Assembly (NCBI GenBank): GCA_002917075.1
Contig: NTMA01000005.1
Location: forward strand, 1 to 64,000
Direction: 5' to 3'
DNA length: 64,000 bases
DNA from: Hawksworthiomyces lignivorus
Lineage: Eukaryota > Ascomycota > Sordariomycetes > Ophiostomatales > Ophiostomataceae
Below, one piece after another: positions 60,201-64,000 of this stretch (position 1 is its first letter; each line of letters starts with the position of its first letter). The notes under the pieces are model-generated. The model was not told the DNA's origin and made no database searches. It saw only the letters and a program-made list of their open reading frames with translations. The position numbers and the translations under genes are program-made.

Positions 60201-60585
60201 AGGTCCGGAGGTTCGAATTTCAAGTGACATCCCATCCCTGACGAGCAGCAATTCGACCATGACGCGGGAGAGTGCGAATGCTCAACTCCCGCAGTATCCG
60301 CTCGGTTCCCAGCCTCGGCCGTTTCTCGCTTCTCGTGGAGCGGAGCGGCCCGCATCGTTCACATCGGCGGCCTTTGGCCGAAGGCGATCTAGCTTGGCAA
60401 GTTTGCATCGATTGATCAGCACGTCGCATGGTGAACGCAGCAAACTATCAATCGAAGTTCAGATGGACAATTCCAGCGCCGTTGACACTGGCGATCTAGA
60501 AAAGCGAGCGTCGAAAGTGAGCCGGACAAAGCGTTTGAGCCGAATGATGCAGTTCTGGAAAACAAAGGATGAGGCAATGCCTTGA
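57271..60585 (+). CDS. Large Ser/Pro-rich, probably disordered protein
   Basis: Single exon, 1104 aa, start MATALALDLPLAPLPSN; an in-frame ATG at 57337 also has good context. No catalytic domain is recognisable. Short segments look conserved in style: PDFVFPARAS and PDFVFNPGAS (an internal repeat), RRGHAHRRSAAISSHDLSVI, RVGFSDTLEFIPRPLS, SSVISLNASIAAG, KRWSFFSLDPFIGSSS, NKKKKKVKSWGILTRKSK, AGMTRFTGPGMHYSHRRAES, and a basic C-terminal helix SRTKRLSRMMQFWKTKDE. Many Ser-Pro and Arg-x-x-Ser sites suggest regulation by proline-directed and basophilic kinases. The layout fits a cell-cycle or polarity scaffold of filamentous fungi, but this is inference and no gene name is offered. Confidence 0.82.
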   Translation: MATALALDLPLAPLPSNAPPTTMATAGESFAKSSSPRHIPKPVSIPSRFDDSNVSGSVHSTGSSVSSQASPRTQHPAPLPIPDFVFPARASTSAPSSYSRATGRRPKSVADLQERQPFTLPSANGVAARPSRSPALPDFVFNPGASLPPTPAHAFLSPPQSPQSPRAIPIRPSGGGHRRGGSEFVGGSLRSGEAFTLMSTSPTKSESGLASPALSPVNHQRAPSTDGKPASPPAGPPAGRRGHAHRRSAAISSHDLSVILQPTSPPPARGSSAPSSPAGFDFGGKSPYVFPETSTAETANAAPPAEVELPTAMDAVDNSLQPTVALTPAPVEEHQPSSSPSRAINRTRVGFSDTLEFIPRPLSLVSSDTSSTITARPTGGGSGGHSVSGSISSVISLNASIAAGIDRETTTSPVIRSPSRSSAVESRPSTAGAVLDRTQSITANDSDGTSPRRRNSIPLLASMPAVTSDASEMAQALPSPNRTPKRWSFFSLDPFIGSSSHSSPTRARPTSSCSGQESLTAAFEKTCPVGGGSSTQAPNQDRAIRDGNGDDGNLPPQPKTVTRKLSNKKKKKVKSWGILTRKSKPRRKSRRAPTPPPPSHPADSDDDSMEAPAHPSTALGEVREGLVVPPLVLVSPADSSAEVSEAPSWQPPPSPSLSLPNDDASFPMIDLDAALGPFNTPLPRNPEWEAAQRAGGLAKRQLHSAAGMTRFTGPGMHYSHRRAESAPEMPPFNRAGIPRYSSSTAMADVFEEDEEEEDSKESMQQQTSSQQSDSKPASVYSVSSSASTPPRKPTEIQERPPSIDIRITSTDGSDDIPSDRVFDFSAANSDDATSSGALSRRGSGLSGLSDDDKTQPSTGLKSEYSASSLHDDVIVEEEANGLSFSDNDCEFVMESSSDSTIHSPGRLMKGKDLEPVDVSPLHIPNSSSLAPLSPYSMAPSSAFPSPRSPMSYDANRISTAPSSVTEDNFQSLLLGEPGPEVRISSDIPSLTSSNSTMTRESANAQLPQYPLGSQPRPFLASRGAERPASFTSAAFGRRRSSLASLHRLISTSHGERSKLSIEVQMDNSSAVDTGDLEKRASKVSRTKRLSRMMQFWKTKDEAMP

Positions 60586-62097
60586 TATCTTTCTAGTGGT
60601 TTAATAAATTCAGCCATCTCTATGAGATGGATTGGATTTGGCTCCGATGCTACCTGTTCGAGAAGCAGACAAACCGGCCAAAACAGGTACCAAATTCAAA
60701 GGGAATCCAAGCGAAGCGGCATGCGTGTGCGCCTACACACCCATACACACAATTTACAAACTCCTCTTCACTCTCTGGCGTTTTGTTTGACGATAGCATG
60801 AAGCACCGAGGTGCATGACGAACAGAGGTGGAGCTGTTTACAGCGGAGACGATAGGCTGGACATGGGGAGCAGTGTCAGCCGCCTTTTTTTGCCTACGCG
60901 TTAATATTGAGTCAAAATATCAAAGCGAAGTGTTAATCTCCTTGCTCCTAATCGGATGATCAAAGGATGAAGCGTTACAAGCATATGGCGGCCAAGTATT
61001 TTTTTTTATTTTATTTCCTTTAAAGATTCTAACGAACGATTTCTATGTATTTTTTTTCTTTATTTTTTTTTTCCCTCGCTCATATATTACTATTGTCTCC
61101 ACAACCTAGTTTACTTGTCTTTACGTGTGTCTCTTTTCCTATATCTTTTTTTCTATTCGGTTTATTTCCAAAGCTACATGGACCCTTCAGTAAGAAGAAA
61201 CTTATAGGGACAGGAGTGGCGTGGTTCTTGGATGAAGCCAAAGTGATTATATGGTGGAAGCCTTCAACTATTTGCCACATGGAAAAAGCGAAGGAGAAAG
61301 GAAGGGAAACCGAGGGCTACGGCGATGCAAGGGAATGAAGGGTGGCTGTCATCTTTTGTTTTGAAAAGAATAGGAGGCTTCTGGTTGTCTCGACACTTTA
61401 TCATTACTCTAGATAGCTTATATTTTGCACTGCACGAGGCGAAGCATTTCAATTGATACGGCTTCGATTTGCAGACGAAAGATTTCGTATGTCTTGCACT
61501 ACCTGTCGCTAGTGAGTGAGTGGTGATCAGCACCTCAGATGTTGATGCAAGTAGAAGGCTCAGTAATAGCCTTTAGTGCACTATGTGTCAACGGGAAGAA
61601 TGCTCTCTTTACGGGCTTACATACCGGTGTGACAGATGCCGATAGCCTAGGCAATTGATGGGCGGTAAAGTGTCCAGCTGCGGAGAAGTTCTCCACAGGG
61701 GACAGATGGGAAGCTAGAGCTCCCCCTTAAAGCGCGGCTATTTTCACGTGCGCAGGCGACACTAGCAAATAAACGAACGTCCAGTGACGAAAAGAAAACA
61801 AACAAGCAAACCACCAGCAATTTTATAGATATTTGCCGACTTGTTCATCTGCAGAAGAATTGTAACGGCGAATTGGTGCATTGGCGGAAGAAAACCGAAG
61901 GGAGAGCGGATCGTGCACGCTACCAGTGAGACTGATCTCCGTCTGCTCCGTAGCTTGTTAGTCAATTACAGGCTCCAGAGCAACCGCTTCGATCGCTGCT
62001 AGCAACAGGATAGCAAACGCGAGAACCGTCTGCATTTTTGGATAGTAGTACAGAATCCAGTATAACAACGCGACAGAGGGCAGAGAGGCGACCTGCG
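60586..62097. other. Intergenic region upstream of pex4
   Basis: 1.5 kb without a supportable gene. It has T-rich stretches (61000-61070) and moderate AT content. The frame just upstream of 62098 is open but lacks an ATG. Confidence 0.55.
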
Positions 62098-62816
62098 ATG
62101 TCTGCGAACCGAAACGCGACGCGCCGCCTGCTGCGCGAGTTCGAGTCTTGGCAGGCAGATAAGGAGGAGGCGGCAGAGGCGAGACAGAAGAGGGCAGATG
62201 AGCGGAGGGTGAGGAACTCGATAAGGAAAAATGAAGCTGATGCTGGGGACGATGAGCTCGATCGCGACGACGACGTGCCATTAGCGGGCTGCGAAGAAGA
62301 CGACGAAGACGTCAACGACCCCAACCGCGGCATCGAGCGCCTCGGCCCGGCCGCCGACGACGGCAACTTGTTTCACTGGGAGGCCGTGCTCAACGGCCGC
62401 GGCGTGGGCAGCGGATACGACGGTAAGCTCTGGAAGGAAACCTCTGTTGGAAAACTATTTTTATTTTTTATTTTTACTAATGCACTGGGGTTGCAGGCGG
62501 CCGCTGGCTACTTCAGATCGATCTTCCCACGACATATCCACTGCAGTCGCCGACCGTGCGCTTTATCACGCCCGTGATGCACGCCAACGTTCACCCGACA
62601 ACAGGCGAGGTGTGCCTGGACCTCTTGCAGTCGGCATGGACGCCGACGCTGACGGTAGTCGCCTGCATCCGTGCCATCCGCCTTCTGCTCAGCAGCCCCG
62701 GCACGGACAGCCCGCTGAACGTGGACCTGGCGGCGCTGCTGCGGGCCGGCGACGCGCTTGGCGCGGAGCGGCTGGTGCAGCTGTGGTGCGAGGATCGGCG
62801 GTACGAGGGGATATGA
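62098..62816 (+). CDS. pex4: Peroxisomal ubiquitin-conjugating enzyme Pex4
   Basis: E2 enzyme that ubiquitinates the PTS1 receptor Pex5 so that it can be recycled from the peroxisomal membrane. Exons are 62098-62422 and 62497-62816, giving 214 aa. The 74-nt intron (GTAAGC donor, ACTAA branch, TTGCAG acceptor) sits in GYDG-GRWLLQIDLP. The E2 fold is clear: N-terminal helix NATRRLLREFESWQ, LFHWEAVLNG, TYPLQSPTVRFITPVMH, active-site Cys148 in GEVCLDLL, SAWTPTLTVVACIRAIRLLL and DSPLNVDLAALLR. The latter two segments are typical of Pex4. Two oddities: an acidic, charged insert of about 50 residues (ELDRDDDVPLAGCEEDDED) between helix 1 and the first strand, and HAN (137-139) where most E2s have HPN. 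Assignment to Pex4 rather than another E2 rests on the C-terminal segments. Confidence 0.87.
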
Positions 62817-64000
62817 AAGCATACAGAAAAAGGGCAGGGCAAGGGAGATGGAGGGTATAGGAATGCTGGCGCATGCGCGGGTTGCCGCTTCAGCTGTGTA
62901 CGATGCGGGATGCAAAACTCTAGATGGAGGGCCGGTATTTGTAGCTAGCAGCTGGGCCTGTAGACGCTGTAATACTATGTACATAAACATCAAAGACGAA
63001 ACAATATACGAGACAAAAATAGAAAGTTCTTAATACGTGCTGCGATATTTCGAGATATATCACACAGCGATCACATGCGTATTCACTACATTCTTCTTAC
63101 TACCCCCGTTTGCCTGCCACCCTCAGGGGCGTGCCGGGGTTTATGCAGTCCTCTTCGTTTGCTTGAGGAGACCTGGGCGGGCTTGCTTCTGCATCACATG
63201 TCTCCGGCTGCAAACGCCAGGCCTCTCGTTTGCTGCTGAGACCATGGCCCTCGACTTTATTTTCAAGCATATAAAGCTTGCTGATGCTTCATGGGTAAAT
63301 AGAACCACGTCTGCTCTAGCACATTGCTTTATTTCAAGATTGCCCCAGTACGTATATCCTCCCTTTTGTCCTAGCGAATACGACAAACAATGTTAGAATC
63401 TCATCAAGCAGACGACGCATCATGTGTATTTATATGCTAAGATCAGGATAGACCAACTTTTTCAACCAAAATGAGTAATTAGACTCTGAGATTCCCCTAT
63501 GCGGTTGCTTTAGTGCAGCATTGCTTATAGGCTGACTGTCTCGTCATGCAGAAATATCAACGAAAATCAGGAGCGTGAGTTTTCTCAAACTTCCCGTCTC
63601 GTCTCGATCGTATATTAACAAAAAGTCTAGATAACATTCGAGGGTCCATCCGTCGGCCGCCTCACATCCGCTACCGGTGTTCCTCGGTCCGCCACCCCCG
63701 TTCGACGTGCTCGTTGAGTCCTCGACTCTCTAGGATGCATCGCTTCTCATTGCCCGCCACGGCTCTACCGCGTTTGTCTCCGCGTCTAGCCCTCTGGTCT
63801 AGCGGACCGTGAATGGCTCCGTCTCTCCGTTTCCAGACTGTGGCGGGTTCGTCCCACGGCTTCCGCGGTTCTGGCCGTGGTCGCGCTCGCCGGAACCCCC
63901 CGATACTCCATCATGTCACGCGTCTTGTTCTTCTAGTTAGTATTTACTATTTGCGTCTCTGGTCTCTGCGCTTTCTCCTATTCCCGTGTCTCACTGGTTC
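62817..64000. other. Intergenic region to the right edge
   Basis: 1.2 kb with no supportable gene. From about 63640 the DNA becomes GC- and pyrimidine-rich. A short ATG frame at 63735-63812 codes a basic, mitochondrial-presequence-like peptide (MHRFSLPATALPRLSPR) but stops after 25 residues, with no plausible intron inside the window. It could be the beginning of a spliced gene running off the edge, or chance. Confidence 0.5.

Noticed and set aside
63735..63812. Short frame resembling a mitochondrial presequence near the right edge
   Set aside because: It stops after 25 residues; the only intron that would extend it would be about 28 nt, too short to be credible. It is left as intergenic.

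Overview
The window is nuclear DNA of a filamentous ascomycete (Pezizomycotina). The evidence is short introns (53-132 nt) with GTAAGT/GTATGT-like donors and CTAAC/CTGAC branch points, GC-rich third codon positions, and orthologues of typical mould genes (a CYP51B-type sterol demethylase, a Tea2/KipA-type kinesin, DUF3074 and PX/DUF3818 proteins). A Sordariomycete, perhaps Hypocreales, fits best, but that placement is inference. I see no prokaryotic, organellar or viral block, no transposase or reverse transcriptase, no tRNA or 5S gene, and no secondary-metabolite cluster.

Layout: fifteen protein genes are supported. Left block (1-12449): the splicing helicase prp5 (minus, cut by the left edge); a mitochondrial HMG-box protein (plus); an unrecognised nuclear-looking protein (minus); erg26 (plus); an STK19-family protein (plus). 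An 8.2-kb stretch without a supportable gene follows. Middle block: a kinesin-7 (20679-23735); a 4.8-kb gap; a type II membrane protein resembling the fucosyltransferase fold (28556-30571); cyp51 (32202-33957); a DUF3074 protein (35651-37117); convergent with it, five-exon sdhA (minus); then a seven-exon PX/DUF3818 protein (minus, 41617-45128). Right block: a histidine-rich single-pass membrane protein (minus, 47554-49413); cgr1 (minus); a 6.6-kb gap; a 1104-residue serine/proline-rich protein (plus); pex4 (plus, 62098-62816).

How the genes relate: most are housekeeping genes on both strands with their own promoters, not an operon or cluster. Loose themes are sterols (erg26, cyp51, and possibly the PX/DUF3818 protein, whose likely yeast relative has been linked to ergosterol on lipid droplets), mitochondria (sdhA, HMG-box protein), RNA and ribosome biogenesis (prp5, cgr1), peroxisomes (pex4), polarity (kinesin-7) and DNA repair (STK19). 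Several genes were assembled by joining exons by hand: HMG-box, erg26, kinesin, cyp51, DUF3074, sdhA, PX, cgr1 and pex4. In all of them the splice junctions keep the reading frame.

No clearly new biological system is visible. The best leads are a SUMO-interaction-like motif in the unrecognised protein at 6438-8243, a His-Thr/His-Ala repeat next to the membrane segment of the protein at 47554-49413, a 63-bp in-frame tandem duplication at 47325-47450, a HAN in place of HPN in pex4, and a composite CACGTG/TGACTCA site between prp5 and the HMG-box gene.
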